64,000 bases of DNA from Limnobacter sp. 130 (GTDB lineage: Bacteria; Pseudomonadota; Gammaproteobacteria; Burkholderiales; Burkholderiaceae_B). The position numbers and the translations under genes were made by a program. The DNA is taken from positions 744,001-808,000 of the forward strand of contig NZ_LR732330.1 of assembly GCF_902506325.1 (NCBI RefSeq), read 5' to 3'. A model generated the notes under the pieces. That model was not told where the DNA came from, searched no databases, and saw nothing but the letters and a program-made list of their open reading frames with translations. Shown here piece by piece: positions 27,945 to 36,881 of this stretch; position 1 is the stretch's first letter, and every line of letters starts with the position of its first letter.

Positions 27945-29264
27945 CTAGCCAGTCAAAAACATTTCCTGTAGATCATTCAGGAAACGAAAGCCCAATTCGG
28001 TGGGTTTGAATACGCCGGGTTGGGTTTCAATCAAACCCTTGTCCAACGCCATTTTCAATGGTTTCTGCAAATCATTTAATGGTCTGCCACAGCGCTCTAC
28101 AAACCAGCTTTCCGGCACACCATCGCTTAAACGCAAGGCGTTCAGCATGAATTCAAAGGGCAGTTCTTTCACAGCCAAGGTGCGTACTTCAAGGGGCTGC
28201 GCTGCGCCCTCCATTTCTTCCATGTAAGCCATCGGGTTGCGGTGACGGGTTTCACGTTCAATTCGGTTGGGGTAGCTGATTTTCGCGTGGGCCCCGGCAC
28301 CAATGCCCAGGTAATCGCCAAACCCCCAATAGTTCAGGTTGTGCTGGCAACGATGCCCAGGTTTGGCAAAGGCTGAAATTTCGTACTGCTCAAAGCCTGC
28401 TGCCTTTGCTGCGTGGTGAACCGCCTCTTCAATGTCGATCAAAGTGTCATCGTCGGGCAACGGTGGCGGTTTGGCAGCAAACAGGGTGTTGGGTTCCATG
28501 GTGAGCTGGTACAGGCTCAAGTGGGAACTGTTCAGCGCCACGGCCTGCTCTACATCGGCCAGCGCCTGCTCCACATTCTGGTGGGGCAAGGCGTACATCA
28601 AATCAATATTCACTTCATCGAACAAGGCCACAGCACTGCGTACGGCAGCCACCGCCTGTCCGCTGTTGTGCACCCGGCCCAAGGCCTTCAAGTGAGAATC
28701 AGAGAAACTTTGCACACCGATTGAAAGCCGGTTCACGCCTGCTTTGCGGAACCCCTCGAACCGGGCTTGCTCGAAAGTACCCGGGTTGGCTTCCATCGTA
28801 ATTTCGCCGCTTTGCGGCATGCCCAGGCGCGCACGCACCGCACCCAGCAACTCATCAATCAACTCGGGTGCAAACAAGGAAGGCGTGCCGCCCCCAATAA
28901 AAATGGAATACAGCTTTCGACCCCAAATTTTGGGCAACTGCTGATCAAGATCCGCCACCAGCGCATTGAGGTAGCGGCGTTGCAAGTCGAGTGGCAAGGA
29001 TTCTGCAAACCCTTGTTCACCCGCGGCAGGCTGCATGTCAGCGTGAATGGGTATGCCCACTTCGCGCAGCTTGCTTTCCGGGGCCAGGTGGCTGTTGAAA
29101 TCGCAATATGGACATTTGCGCACACACCAAGGCAGGTGAATATAAAGCGCCAGTGGTGGCATGGCGGCGAAACGAAGTTCGCTGGGCATGAACACGCGGC
29201 CAACAAGATTGCTGGCCGAGGTTGCCATGAAAGTTGGCTTGTCGTCGCCCTTGCCCTGTTCCAT
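27945..29264 (-). CDS. hemW: HemW-like radical SAM protein
   Basis: A 439-residue radical S-adenosylmethionine protein related to oxygen-independent coproporphyrinogen oxidase. The 4Fe-4S motif is CVRKCPYCDF (C-x3-C-x2-C), followed by FIGGGTPSLF and a HemN-type C-terminal domain. HemW proteins act as haem chaperones and are not HemN. Placement in an rph-rdgB-hemW operon supports HemW. The start codon directly abuts the rdgB stop (TAAATG), suggesting translational coupling. The N-terminus has about 35 residues before the conserved YIHLPWC block; internal Met residues could also start it. Confidence 0.9.
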   Translation of the reverse strand: MEQGKGDDKPTFMATSASNLVGRVFMPSELRFAAMPPLALYIHLPWCVRKCPYCDFNSHLAPESKLREVGIPIHADMQPAAGEQGFAESLPLDLQRRYLNALVADLDQQLPKIWGRKLYSIFIGGGTPSLFAPELIDELLGAVRARLGMPQSGEITMEANPGTFEQARFEGFRKAGVNRLSIGVQSFSDSHLKALGRVHNSGQAVAAVRSAVALFDEVNIDLMYALPHQNVEQALADVEQAVALNSSHLSLYQLTMEPNTLFAAKPPPLPDDDTLIDIEEAVHHAAKAAGFEQYEISAFAKPGHRCQHNLNYWGFGDYLGIGAGAHAKISYPNRIERETRHRNPMAYMEEMEGAAQPLEVRTLAVKELPFEFMLNALRLSDGVPESWFVERCGRPLNDLQKPLKMALDKGLIETQPGVFKPTELGFRFLNDLQEMFLTG

Positions 29265-29894
29265 TTAGGCACCCACCTTCTTTAAACCCAGGCGCTGTTG
29301 CAACTCAACAAGCAAGGCCTGTGTGGCCTGCGCACGGTGGCTGAATCTGTTTTTCAATTCTTTGGGCATTTGCGCGGCAGTGCATTGGTGTTCAGGAAGC
29401 CAGAAATGCGGGTCGTAACCAAATCCATGTTCACCCTGCGGCACGTCGATCACTTCGCCCCACCACATTTTTTGGGCAATGGTGGGTGTGGGGTCGTCGG
29501 CATGGGCCACCCAAACCATGGCGCACACAAAATAAGCGCGCCGGTCTTCAACACCTTTAAGCTGTTCAACCAGGCAAGCATTGTTGTTGGCGTCGCTTTT
29601 TTCCTGCCCAAACAAAGTGGCATAGCGGGCCGACAACACACCTGGTGCGCCAGCAATGGCAGGCACGCACAAGCCAGAATCGTCGGCCAGCGCGGGGCGC
29701 CCGGTCAGGCGGCTGGCATGCCGTGCCTTGGTTAATGCATTTTCAACAAAGGTGTGAAAGGGCTCGTCCGCATCGGGAACGCCCAGTTCACCTTGGGCAA
29801 CCCAGTTCACGCCCCAAGGGGCAAACAGGTCCTGAAATTCACGCAGCTTGCCTTTGTTGCCGCTGGCCAGCACCCATTCATTGTTCAATGCCAT
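29265..29894 (-). CDS. rdgB: XTP/dITP pyrophosphatase (RdgB/HAM1)
   Basis: A 209-residue Ham1-family enzyme that removes non-canonical purine nucleotides (XTP, dITP, ITP). The N-terminal SGNKGKLREF substrate loop (residues 11-20), the ADDSGLCV motif and GFGYDPHFW with its catalytic Asp are all present, and the C-terminal KNRFSHRAQA is intact. It lies between rph and hemW, on the same strand; the gap from rph is 21 bases. Confidence 0.95.
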   Translation of the reverse strand: MALNNEWVLASGNKGKLREFQDLFAPWGVNWVAQGELGVPDADEPFHTFVENALTKARHASRLTGRPALADDSGLCVPAIAGAPGVLSARYATLFGQEKSDANNNACLVEQLKGVEDRRAYFVCAMVWVAHADDPTPTIAQKMWWGEVIDVPQGEHGFGYDPHFWLPEHQCTAAQMPKELKNRFSHRAQATQALLVELQQRLGLKKVGA

Positions 29895-29915
29895 GACGTT
29901 TTTCCTTCCTGCGGG

Positions 29916-30647
29916 TCAAGCGGCAAGTGCTGCTTTCTGCAAGCGAACCAATTCAGCGATACCTGCCGCTGCGGAATCGAGCATGCCATTCAATTCGTCC
30001 CGGCTGAAAGCCTCACCTTCGGCTGTGCCCTGCACTTCCACAAAACCGCCCTTCTCGGTCATCACCACATTCAGGTCTGTTTCGCAAGTGGAGTCTTCGT
30101 CGTAATTCAAATCGAGTGCCACCTGGCCATTGACCACGCCCACTGAAACCGCAGCAACAAATTGTTTGATCGGGCTTTCGGCCAAAGCACCACTGGCCAC
30201 CAACTTGCCAATTGCATCAGCCACCGCCACCATGGCGCCAGTGATGGATGCGGTGCGGGTGCCACCGTCGGCCTGAATCACATCGCAATCAATTTTCAAG
30301 GTGCGTTCGCCCAGTTTGTTCAAATCAACCGCAGCACGCAGGGCGCGGCCAATCAAACGCTGAATTTCCTGCGTGCGGCCACTTTGTTTGCCACGGGCCG
30401 CTTCACGGTCCATGCGGGAATGGGTTGAACGGGGCAACATGCCGTACTCGGCGGTCAACCAACCCTGGTTTTGACCTTTCAAAAAGCCAGGCACCTTGTC
30501 TTCAATACTGCAGGTACACAACACATGCGTATCGCCAAAACGCACCATGACCGAACCCTCTGCATGCTTGGTGTAATTGCGCTCAAGACTGATTTTTCGC
30601 AGGGCGTGGGGGCTTCGTCCATCGGGGCGGGCTGTGGTGGTAGTCAT
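29916..30647 (-). CDS. rph: ribonuclease PH
   Basis: A 243-residue phosphorolytic 3'-5' exoribonuclease that trims tRNA 3' ends. Conserved blocks are [36 protein letters not shown] split over two strands, [16 protein letters not shown] with the substrate-binding Arg, and [16 protein letters not shown] with the catalytic Asp residues. Full length, so not the truncated rph-1 type. First gene of the rph-rdgB-hemW unit. Confidence 0.96.
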   Translation of the reverse strand: MTTTTARPDGRSPHALRKISLERNYTKHAEGSVMVRFGDTHVLCTCSIEDKVPGFLKGQNQGWLTAEYGMLPRSTHSRMDREAARGKQSGRTQEIQRLIGRALRAAVDLNKLGERTLKIDCDVIQADGGTRTASITGAMVAVADAIGKLVASGALAESPIKQFVAAVSVGVVNGQVALDLNYDEDSTCETDLNVVMTEKGGFVEVQGTAEGEAFSRDELNGMLDSAAAGIAELVRLQKAALAA

Positions 30648-30685
30648 TCAAATTCTCCAGTGCATAACCAATTGTCGTGCCCGCA

Positions 30686-31909
30686 TTATGGCGCATCTTC
30701 AAGGTCGAGAAATAACTGGGCCTGCCCTTTGCTGCGGCGGTTTTCCTGTGCAGCCTGCTCAAGCGCTGCATCGGCGGGTGTAATCAGGTGACTGGCCTTG
30801 ATACCGAGCAATCGAATGGTTGAATGTGCCCCTTTCTGTTCAAAAGGAATTTTTTTCAGGCAGGCACGCGCGGCTTGCAGAATTTCATCCGCTGTACTCG
30901 TCGTCAAGCCCGTGGTTACATCGCGGGTTAACGATTTGAAATCTGCAAAGCGCACTTTCACACCGATGGTTTTTGCAAGGCGCTGCTTGCGGGCCAGGTC
31001 TTGCGCCAGTTTGTCGGCCAAGTGAGTCAATACCTGCGTGAGTTGGTCCCGATGCCTGCGCACATGCATGTCATTCTCAAACGTGGTTTCACGGCTAATG
31101 CTTTTCGGCTCGGAATACAGCGTCACTGGCCTGCGATCAATGCCATTGGCACTTTCATGCATCCACAAGCCATAGCTTTCACCAAAACGCTCCCGAAGCA
31201 AGTCAAGGGGTTGGGCGGCCAGCTCGGCAATGCTGTTCACGCCCATGGCTTTCAGCTTTTCCTGTGCCTTGGGCCCCACCCCGTTGATTTTGCCAACGGG
31301 CAAGGGCCAGATCATTTCCTGAAACTGATCGGGGCGGACCACGCTGAGTCCATTCGGTTTTTGAAGGTCAGAGCATATTTTGGACGTCAGCTTGTTTTCA
31401 GACAGCCCAACCGAACAGGTCATGCCGCCAGTGGCATTGGTCACGGCCACCTTCAATTGACGGGCCAGTTCAATGGCCACGTCAAAATCACCCGAAGTTT
31501 CCTCGGTTAAATCAATGTAAATTTCATCAATTCCCCGGTCCTCGACGTTCGGAGCCAATTCACGCACAGCGGCCTTGAATTGGCGCGAGAGTGTTTTGTA
31601 CCAATCAAAATCGGCTGGCAATAAAATGGCGTGGGGCGCCAGCTTGGCGGCTTTCATGGTGGGCATGGCCGAGTGCAACCCCAATGCGCGCGCTTCGTAA
31701 TTGGCGGTGGTCAACACCCCGCGCCCCTCGTACTGCGCAAGGGTTGGGAATTGCTGACCTGGCAGTGGCTGCATGCCACGGCGACCACCCACAGCCACAG
31801 GCAAACCCCGCAAGGCTGGGTTGCGCACCAGTTCAGCATTGGCGTAGAAGGCGTCCATGTCCAAATGGGCAATGATTCGACCCGACAAAAACACCCCCAC
31901 AGAAAACAA
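30686..31909 (-). CDS. dinB: DNA polymerase IV
   Basis: A 407-residue Y-family translesion polymerase. The first metal site is in HLDMDAFYA (about 15-23), and the second is in RGIDEIYIDLTEE, where the usual Ser before the IDE is a Gly. Helix-hairpin-helix and little-finger domains follow. The extreme C-terminus QLFLDL (about 397-402) looks like a beta-clamp-binding motif. It lies between rph and the divergent yicC, a place where related genomes usually have rph and yicC adjacent, so it may be an insertion in the ancestral order. I see no clear LexA box by eye. Confidence 0.93.
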   Translation of the reverse strand: MFSVGVFLSGRIIAHLDMDAFYANAELVRNPALRGLPVAVGGRRGMQPLPGQQFPTLAQYEGRGVLTTANYEARALGLHSAMPTMKAAKLAPHAILLPADFDWYKTLSRQFKAAVRELAPNVEDRGIDEIYIDLTEETSGDFDVAIELARQLKVAVTNATGGMTCSVGLSENKLTSKICSDLQKPNGLSVVRPDQFQEMIWPLPVGKINGVGPKAQEKLKAMGVNSIAELAAQPLDLLRERFGESYGLWMHESANGIDRRPVTLYSEPKSISRETTFENDMHVRRHRDQLTQVLTHLADKLAQDLARKQRLAKTIGVKVRFADFKSLTRDVTTGLTTSTADEILQAARACLKKIPFEQKGAHSTIRLLGIKASHLITPADAALEQAAQENRRSKGQAQLFLDLEDAP

Positions 31910-31965
31910 GCACCAGTCCAGAGTTTACAATCCATGCACCACCGACACACACGCACAGGCCGCAA

Positions 31966-32895
31966 ATGAGCAAGGACAGCAAAAACACCGCCGCAGTACA
32001 CAGCATGACAGGCTTTGCCAACGCGCAAAGCACCACCCGTGCTGGCACCTTGAGCATGGAATTGCGCAGCGTGAATTCCCGTTTTCTGGACCTGAACTTT
32101 CGCATGGCCGACGACCTGCGCACGGTTGAACCACTGATTCGCGAAAAGCTGATGAATACCTTGAGCCGGGGCAAAGTGGAGTGCCGCATTTCATGGGGGC
32201 GTGCCGAAGGCGAGAAAAGAATTCCCAAAGTAGATCTTGAGCAGGTTAAACAACTGGCCGCCCTTGAAGCCAGCATTCAAAGTGCCTTGCCCAAGGCGAA
32301 CGGCTTTCGCATTACCGAGGTGTTGAACTGGCCCGGTGTGGTTGAAGACAACAGCCTGAGTGGTGAAGAACTGCAAGAGACCATTTCAGCCTTGTGCGAC
32401 CAAGCCATTGATGCAATGAAACAAAGCCGCGAGCGCGAAGGCGCTGGCCTTGCCACTGTATTGCTGGAAAAAGTAGACGGCATGGAAACCATTGTGAACA
32501 GCCTGCTACCCATGCTGCCCCAGTTTTTGGCCCACTACGAGGGCAAAATTCGGGAACGCATGACCGAGGCCTTCGACAAAATCATCAATGACAAAGCCGG
32601 CCACTTAACCGTGGAAGACCTTGAAGAACGCATCAAACACGAAGTGGCGCTGCACAGTGTGCGCATTGATGTGAAAGAGGAAGTAGAACGGCTTCAAACC
32701 CACTTCACCGAGGTGCGCCGCATTTTGAAAAAAGGTGGGGTTATTGGCAAACGACTGGACTTTGTAACCCAGGAATTGAACCGTGAAGCCAATACACTGG
32801 GCAGCAAAGCCCACGCCATTGCCCAAACCCAGGCCAGTATTGATTTAAAGGTTTTGGTTGAACAGTTCCGCGAGCAAGTTCAGAACATTGAATAA
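31966..32895 (+). CDS. yicC: YicC/YloC-family endoribonuclease
   Basis: A 309-residue YicC-family protein. The N-terminal SMTGFANAQSTTRAGTL followed by ELRSVNSRFLDLNFRMAD is the family signature, and the C-terminal part carries KRLDFVTQELNREANTLGSK, the most conserved block. Members are recently described metal-dependent endoribonucleases acting on small RNAs. The usual partner gmk is separated here by the ART-like orphan gene. Confidence 0.92.
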   Translation: MSKDSKNTAAVHSMTGFANAQSTTRAGTLSMELRSVNSRFLDLNFRMADDLRTVEPLIREKLMNTLSRGKVECRISWGRAEGEKRIPKVDLEQVKQLAALEASIQSALPKANGFRITEVLNWPGVVEDNSLSGEELQETISALCDQAIDAMKQSREREGAGLATVLLEKVDGMETIVNSLLPMLPQFLAHYEGKIRERMTEAFDKIINDKAGHLTVEDLEERIKHEVALHSVRIDVKEEVERLQTHFTEVRRILKKGGVIGKRLDFVTQELNREANTLGSKAHAIAQTQASIDLKVLVEQFREQVQNIE

Positions 32896-32976
32896 ACACT
32901 GAATTTGGTACTGAACTGAACCAATCTGAATACTTGGGCACCCAATCGAACTTACCCCTGTTCGAGACCGTGCCCA

Positions 32977-33879
32977 ATGACCACACCCATTTCGCTGCTT
33001 AACCAAATCCTGAAACACGTGTTACCCCAAGCCGCCAAAGACCCGCGAATCGCGGGCCTGCTTTTGGTGGCCAAGGGGCAAGCAGGCAGTGCGCAGGCTT
33101 TGTTATTTCACCCCACACTGCGCATGCAACGCAGCGAGTTGGCGCAGTTCAGGGTAGGTCAGGAAAAACTGGCAGACATGGACCTCATCAAAAGCGGTCG
33201 TTTGGAAATTGGCAATTCCAGCCAGGGTGAGATTCCCAGAATAAAGGTGGGTGATCACTACAAATTTGAGAACACCTTGTCGGCACAAGAGCGAATCGAG
33301 GTACTTTCAGCCCCTGCAATCTTGCCCAATGTACCCAAAGAAGGCCCAATGGCGCACCCGATCAGCACCGCAGAACGGTGCGTGCTTCGGGATTACATCG
33401 CAACCGATGGCTACTCAAGTCAAATGAATCAGTTCTTGCGGGGTGAGTTCAAGGGTGAGCCTCAATCGCACTCGGACCTGCTGGACCGTAGCCTTGTGCT
33501 GGTCAGTTTTCTGAATGCATTGCCTGTGCAGTCCTCTGAAGCGCAACACAATCTGAAACCTGCATCCCCCATGTTTCAGGCCATGCTGGAGGCAGAGAAA
33601 ACCGGCAAACCTTTTACACCCGACTATTTTCTGAGCATGAGCAAGCGAAATGACTCTGCCGGCCCCCTGATTCCCAGCGTGTTTGGCACAGTCAGTTGCA
33701 TCGTTCAATCCGAGTTGGCCAAAGACGTATCGGTTTCAAGTGCATTGCTGCCCAATGAACGTGAGTTGATTGCTGCGCCCATTTCAAGCTACAAAGTCAG
33801 CAAAGGCTCAGGGTTCGGCGACGAGACATCCACCAAGCCCTGGTTTGTTTTGACCGAGCATGCCAAGCCCGCTGAATAA
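32977..33879 (+). CDS. orphan protein with ADP-ribosyltransferase-like motifs
   Basis: A 300-residue protein without an obvious relative. The order of its blocks matches toxins of the ExoS-like ADP-ribosyltransferase class: AERCVLRDY (132-140) and YSSQMNQFLRG (146-156) resemble the helix that reads AIxxYTxxxYxxINxxLRG in these toxins. FTPDYFLSMSK (213-223) sits where the S-T-S motif belongs, and NERELIAAP (260-268) matches the E-x-E catalytic loop (Glu261, Glu263). The first-strand Arg of the usual YRG motif is not visible, so activity is uncertain. The N-terminal 120 residues are unique. No ribosome site is clear, and no immunity or secretion gene is adjacent. It separates yicC from gmk. Confidence 0.6.
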   Translation: MTTPISLLNQILKHVLPQAAKDPRIAGLLLVAKGQAGSAQALLFHPTLRMQRSELAQFRVGQEKLADMDLIKSGRLEIGNSSQGEIPRIKVGDHYKFENTLSAQERIEVLSAPAILPNVPKEGPMAHPISTAERCVLRDYIATDGYSSQMNQFLRGEFKGEPQSHSDLLDRSLVLVSFLNALPVQSSEAQHNLKPASPMFQAMLEAEKTGKPFTPDYFLSMSKRNDSAGPLIPSVFGTVSCIVQSELAKDVSVSSALLPNERELIAAPISSYKVSKGSGFGDETSTKPWFVLTEHAKPAE

Positions 33880-33949
33880 ACGGTCAACATGGCGAGTGCA
33901 CGGGAAATCCAATAGAATCACGGCTTGTTGATCAATCTGTGAACACCAC

Positions 33950-34597
33950 ATGACTGCCTTGGCCCAACCCCAGCACACGCCACAGTATTCTGGAAGCCTG
34001 TTTATTGTCAGCGCCCCCTCTGGGGCGGGCAAATCGTCGCTGGTAAAGGCGCTACTGGCTGAAGTTCAGGGCATAGGCCTGTCCATATCCAACACAACCC
34101 GCAAGGCACGCCCTGGCGAGGTGGACGGCAAAGACTACCATTTCATTTCCCAACATGAATTTGAAGCGGTTCGCGACCAGGACGGCTTTCTGGAATGGGC
34201 ACACGTACATGGCAACTATTACGGTACATCGCGCGCCTGGGTTGAAGGGCAAATGGCCATTGACCGCGATGTGCTGCTTGAAATTGACTGGCAAGGTGCC
34301 GAACAAGTGGTGCGCAAGGTAGAGAATGTGGTGTCCATCTTTATTCTTCCCCCCAGCATCGAGGAACTCGAAAAACGGCTTCGCGGACGGGGCACAGACA
34401 CGGAAGAGGTGATTTTGAAGCGAATGGGTGCCGCACAACTCGAGATCGAGCAGGCGAGACGCTTTGATTATGTTATCCTTAACGATGATTTCACACAGGC
34501 TCTGTTAGAGCTGAAATCGATCGTCTTCGCATCCCGTTGCCGTTTCAATCAGCAAATGGCGCGCCACGGGGCGCAACTCAAAAGTATTGGACTGTAA
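33950..34597 (+). CDS. gmk: guanylate kinase
   Basis: A 215-residue enzyme that phosphorylates GMP to GDP. The P-loop is SGAGKSSL (about 25-32), the GMP-binding block is SNTTRKARPGEVDGKDYHF, and the C-terminal part has FVILPP-like IFILPPSIEELEKRLRGRG. It forms an operon with rpoZ (9-base gap), and ppGpp is a known inhibitor of many guanylate kinases, which fits the nearby spoT. Confidence 0.97.
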   Translation: MTALAQPQHTPQYSGSLFIVSAPSGAGKSSLVKALLAEVQGIGLSISNTTRKARPGEVDGKDYHFISQHEFEAVRDQDGFLEWAHVHGNYYGTSRAWVEGQMAIDRDVLLEIDWQGAEQVVRKVENVVSIFILPPSIEELEKRLRGRGTDTEEVILKRMGAAQLEIEQARRFDYVILNDDFTQALLELKSIVFASRCRFNQQMARHGAQLKSIGL

Positions 34598-34606
34598 GGA
34601 CACCAG

Positions 34607-34813
34607 ATGGCCCGCATCACCGTTGAAGATTGCTTGAAAAAGATCCCTAACCGTTTCGACATGGCCCTGTGCGCCACTTACCGCGCCCGCATGCTGGCCC
34701 AAGGCCACACACCCAAAGTAAAGTCCGACAAAGACAAGCCAACAGTAACCGCCCTGCGTGAAATCGCTGCTGGTGAAATCGGTATCGAAATGTTGAAACG
34801 CGTGCCCATTTAA
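34607..34813 (+). CDS. rpoZ: RNA polymerase omega subunit
   Basis: A 68-residue omega subunit: [19 protein letters not shown], then ARQ-like YRARMLA and [14 protein letters not shown]. It stabilises the beta' subunit and contributes to the ppGpp site on RNA polymerase. In E. coli and most Burkholderiales spoT follows directly; here a terminator and minCDE come first. Confidence 0.97.
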   Translation: MARITVEDCLKKIPNRFDMALCATYRARMLAQGHTPKVKSDKDKPTVTALREIAAGEIGIEMLKRVPI

Positions 34814-34835
34814 TTCGGGCAAGGTTGCATTCAAA

Positions 34836-34867
34836 AAAGCCCGAGACCGGCACACGGCTCGGGCTTT
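34836..34867 (+). terminator. intrinsic terminator after rpoZ
   Basis: AAAGCCCGAG pairs with CTCGGGCTTT (10 bp) around a 12-base loop, 22 bases after the rpoZ stop. Only three T residues end the stem and the next bases are GTTCG, so termination may be partial. It separates gmk-rpoZ from minCDE. Confidence 0.75.
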
Positions 34868-34930
34868 GTTCGTAAAATTGACTGAAAACTCAGCTGCCCG
34901 ATAGCTCAGCATCCCCGGACTTCGATTACC

Positions 34931-35752
34931 TTGAACAAACCTTCTTCAGCACCGCTGGACATCAAATTCGCCAAAATCAAGGCTGTGACCATTGCCTTGC
35001 GCCCTGCGCCACTGCAAGAAAGCCTCGATGCCCTGAAAAAACGACTTGGCCCCACCCCCGGCGTGTACTCTGCCGAACCGGCTGTGCTCGACTTTTCCGC
35101 CTGGAATGACACCGAACTGACTGAACACGGCATTGAATTAAAAGCCTACGCTGACATGCTCAAGGCTGCCGGCGTGCTGCTGGTTGAGGTGCGAGGCCAA
35201 AGCGAAACCCTTGAGGCTCAAGCCGAAGAACTGGGCCTTCGGTTCGAAGTTGGGCAAGCGGATCTTGCCGAGCCAGCGCCTGCTGGGGCCGTAACTGCTG
35301 TGGCCGCGCCCGAACCAGAAGCACCTGCCAAAGCAAGCACCGCACAAAAAGCCGATTCCGAACCAGCCACCCACCCGGCTGTGCCCAGTTTCGACAAGGC
35401 CCGCCGCACCATGGTGATCGATCAACCCGTGCGCAGTGGCCAAAAAATTTATGCCCAAGGCGCCGATCTGATTGTCATGGGACAGGTGTCTGCTGGCGCT
35501 GAAGTCATCGCAGATGGCAATGTGCACGTTTACGGAGTGTTGCGGGGGCGCGCGCTGGCCGGTGCAGCAGGAGACACCCAAGCCCGCATCATTTCCACCA
35601 GCTTCGAAGCGGAACTGGTGGCCGTGGCGGGTTACTACTTAACATTCGAGGGCGGTTTTCCTGAAGAAAACCGATCCAAACCTACATTAATTCATCTTGA
35701 CCATGGCACCGAGCCGGCAGTATTGCGACTCAAAGCCATCAACATCCGCTAG
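34931..35752 (+). CDS. minC: septum site-determining protein MinC
   Basis: A 273-residue MinC, the FtsZ antagonist of the Min system. The start is TTG; there is no in-frame ATG or GTG nearby upstream and the first conserved strand ([15 protein letters not shown]) follows after nine residues. Residues 1-105 form the FtsZ-inhibiting N-domain. A long Ala/Pro/Glu-rich linker spans about 110-150. The C-terminal beta-helix that binds MinD spans about 150-260 ([38 protein letters not shown]). It is the first gene of minCDE. A weak TTGACT at 34878 could be part of its promoter. Confidence 0.93.
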   Translation: MNKPSSAPLDIKFAKIKAVTIALRPAPLQESLDALKKRLGPTPGVYSAEPAVLDFSAWNDTELTEHGIELKAYADMLKAAGVLLVEVRGQSETLEAQAEELGLRFEVGQADLAEPAPAGAVTAVAAPEPEAPAKASTAQKADSEPATHPAVPSFDKARRTMVIDQPVRSGQKIYAQGADLIVMGQVSAGAEVIADGNVHVYGVLRGRALAGAAGDTQARIISTSFEAELVAVAGYYLTFEGGFPEENRSKPTLIHLDHGTEPAVLRLKAINIR

Positions 35753-35762
35753 GAGACCATTT

Positions 35763-36575
35763 GTGAGTCGAGTCATTGTTGTTACATCCGGTAAGGGTGG
35801 CGTTGGTAAAACAACTACCAGCGCAAGTTTTGCCGCAGGCCTTGCCTTGCGTGGTTTTAAAACGGTAGTGATCGACTTTGACGTGGGCTTGCGCAACCTT
35901 GACCTGATCATGGGTTGTGAACGCCGCGTGGTTTACGACCTGGTCAATGTGATCAACGGCGAAGCCAATTTGCAGCAAACCCTGATTAAAGACAAACATT
36001 GCCCAATGTTGTCGATTTTGCCCGCCTCCCAAACCCGGGACAAAGACGCTTTGACCGAAGAAGGCGTGGAAAAAGTAATCAAAGACCTGATCGAAATGGG
36101 CTTTGAGTACATTGTGTGCGACAGCCCCGCCGGCATTGAACGCGGCGCAGTGATGGCATTGACATTCGCCGACGAGGCGATTGTTGTGACCAACCCGGAA
36201 GTGTCGTCGGTTCGCGATTCCGACCGCATCATTGGCATTTTGCAGGCGAAAAGCAAGCGCGCCAAAGAAGGCGGCGAACCCGTGAAGGAGCACCTGCTCA
36301 TTACCCGGTATTCCGCCAAGCGTGCAGCCGATGGCGAAATGCTAAGCTATTCGGATGTGGCCGACCTGTTGCGTGTGCCGCTACTGGGTGTTATTCCTGA
36401 AAGTGAAACCGTGTTGCAGGCTTCCAACCAGGGTATGCCTGTAATTCACGCCGAGGAAAACGATGCAGCTTTGGCCTACCAAGACTGTATTTCTCGCTTT
36501 CTGGGCGAAACCAAACCGCTGCAGTTTGTGGACTACGAAAAGCCCAGCCTGCTGAAACGCTTGTTTGGAGGTTAA
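35763..36575 (+). CDS. minD: septum site-determining ATPase MinD
   Basis: A 270-residue ATPase that carries MinC to the membrane and oscillates with MinE. The GTG at 35763 is preceded by AGGAG and gives the canonical [16 protein letters not shown] opening; longer in-frame starts overlap minC. The deviant Walker A is GKGGVGKT (residues 10-17), the switch region is [12 protein letters not shown], and the C-terminal amphipathic membrane-targeting helix is SLLKRLFGG. Length equals that of E. coli MinD. Confidence 0.97.
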   Translation: MSRVIVVTSGKGGVGKTTTSASFAAGLALRGFKTVVIDFDVGLRNLDLIMGCERRVVYDLVNVINGEANLQQTLIKDKHCPMLSILPASQTRDKDALTEEGVEKVIKDLIEMGFEYIVCDSPAGIERGAVMALTFADEAIVVTNPEVSSVRDSDRIIGILQAKSKRAKEGGEPVKEHLLITRYSAKRAADGEMLSYSDVADLLRVPLLGVIPESETVLQASNQGMPVIHAEENDAALAYQDCISRFLGETKPLQFVDYEKPSLLKRLFGG

Positions 36576-36579
36576 GGTG

Positions 36580-36834
36580 ATGTCATTACTGAGCATGCTG
36601 TTTGGCGAGAAGAAAAAGTCTGCCAATGTTGCAAAAGAACGACTGTCTTTGATTATCGCGCGCGAACGTGTAGATCAGGACGGCCCCGACTTTTTGCCCC
36701 AAATGCGGGACGAATTGATGCAGGTGATCGCCAAATACGTCAAAATTGATCAAGAAGATGTGAAGTTTAACCTTCAAAAACAAGGCAATATGGAGATGTT
36801 GGAAGTCAATATCGTCTTGCCGGACCAGAAGTAA
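36580..36834 (+). CDS. minE: cell division topological specificity factor MinE
   Basis: An 84-residue MinE. ATG at 36580 follows a GGAGG site that lies in the last codons of minD, so translation is likely coupled. The N-terminal amphipathic membrane segment ([12 protein letters not shown]), the MinD-binding [10 protein letters not shown] stretch (about 22-31) and the C-terminal dimerisation domain are present. It ends the minCDE unit; spoT starts 47 bases later. Confidence 0.96.
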   Translation: MSLLSMLFGEKKKSANVAKERLSLIIARERVDQDGPDFLPQMRDELMQVIAKYVKIDQEDVKFNLQKQGNMEMLEVNIVLPDQK

Positions 36835-36881
36835 GACTGCACAATAGAAGATCGTAGTTAAAGTTGTAAGAGTGGTACAAA

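Noticed and set aside
34896-34930. tRNA-like string GCCCGATAGCTCAG followed by TTCGATTACC before minC
   Set aside because: There is no anticodon arm, no acceptor pairing and the length is about 35 bases. It is a chance similarity or at most a remnant.
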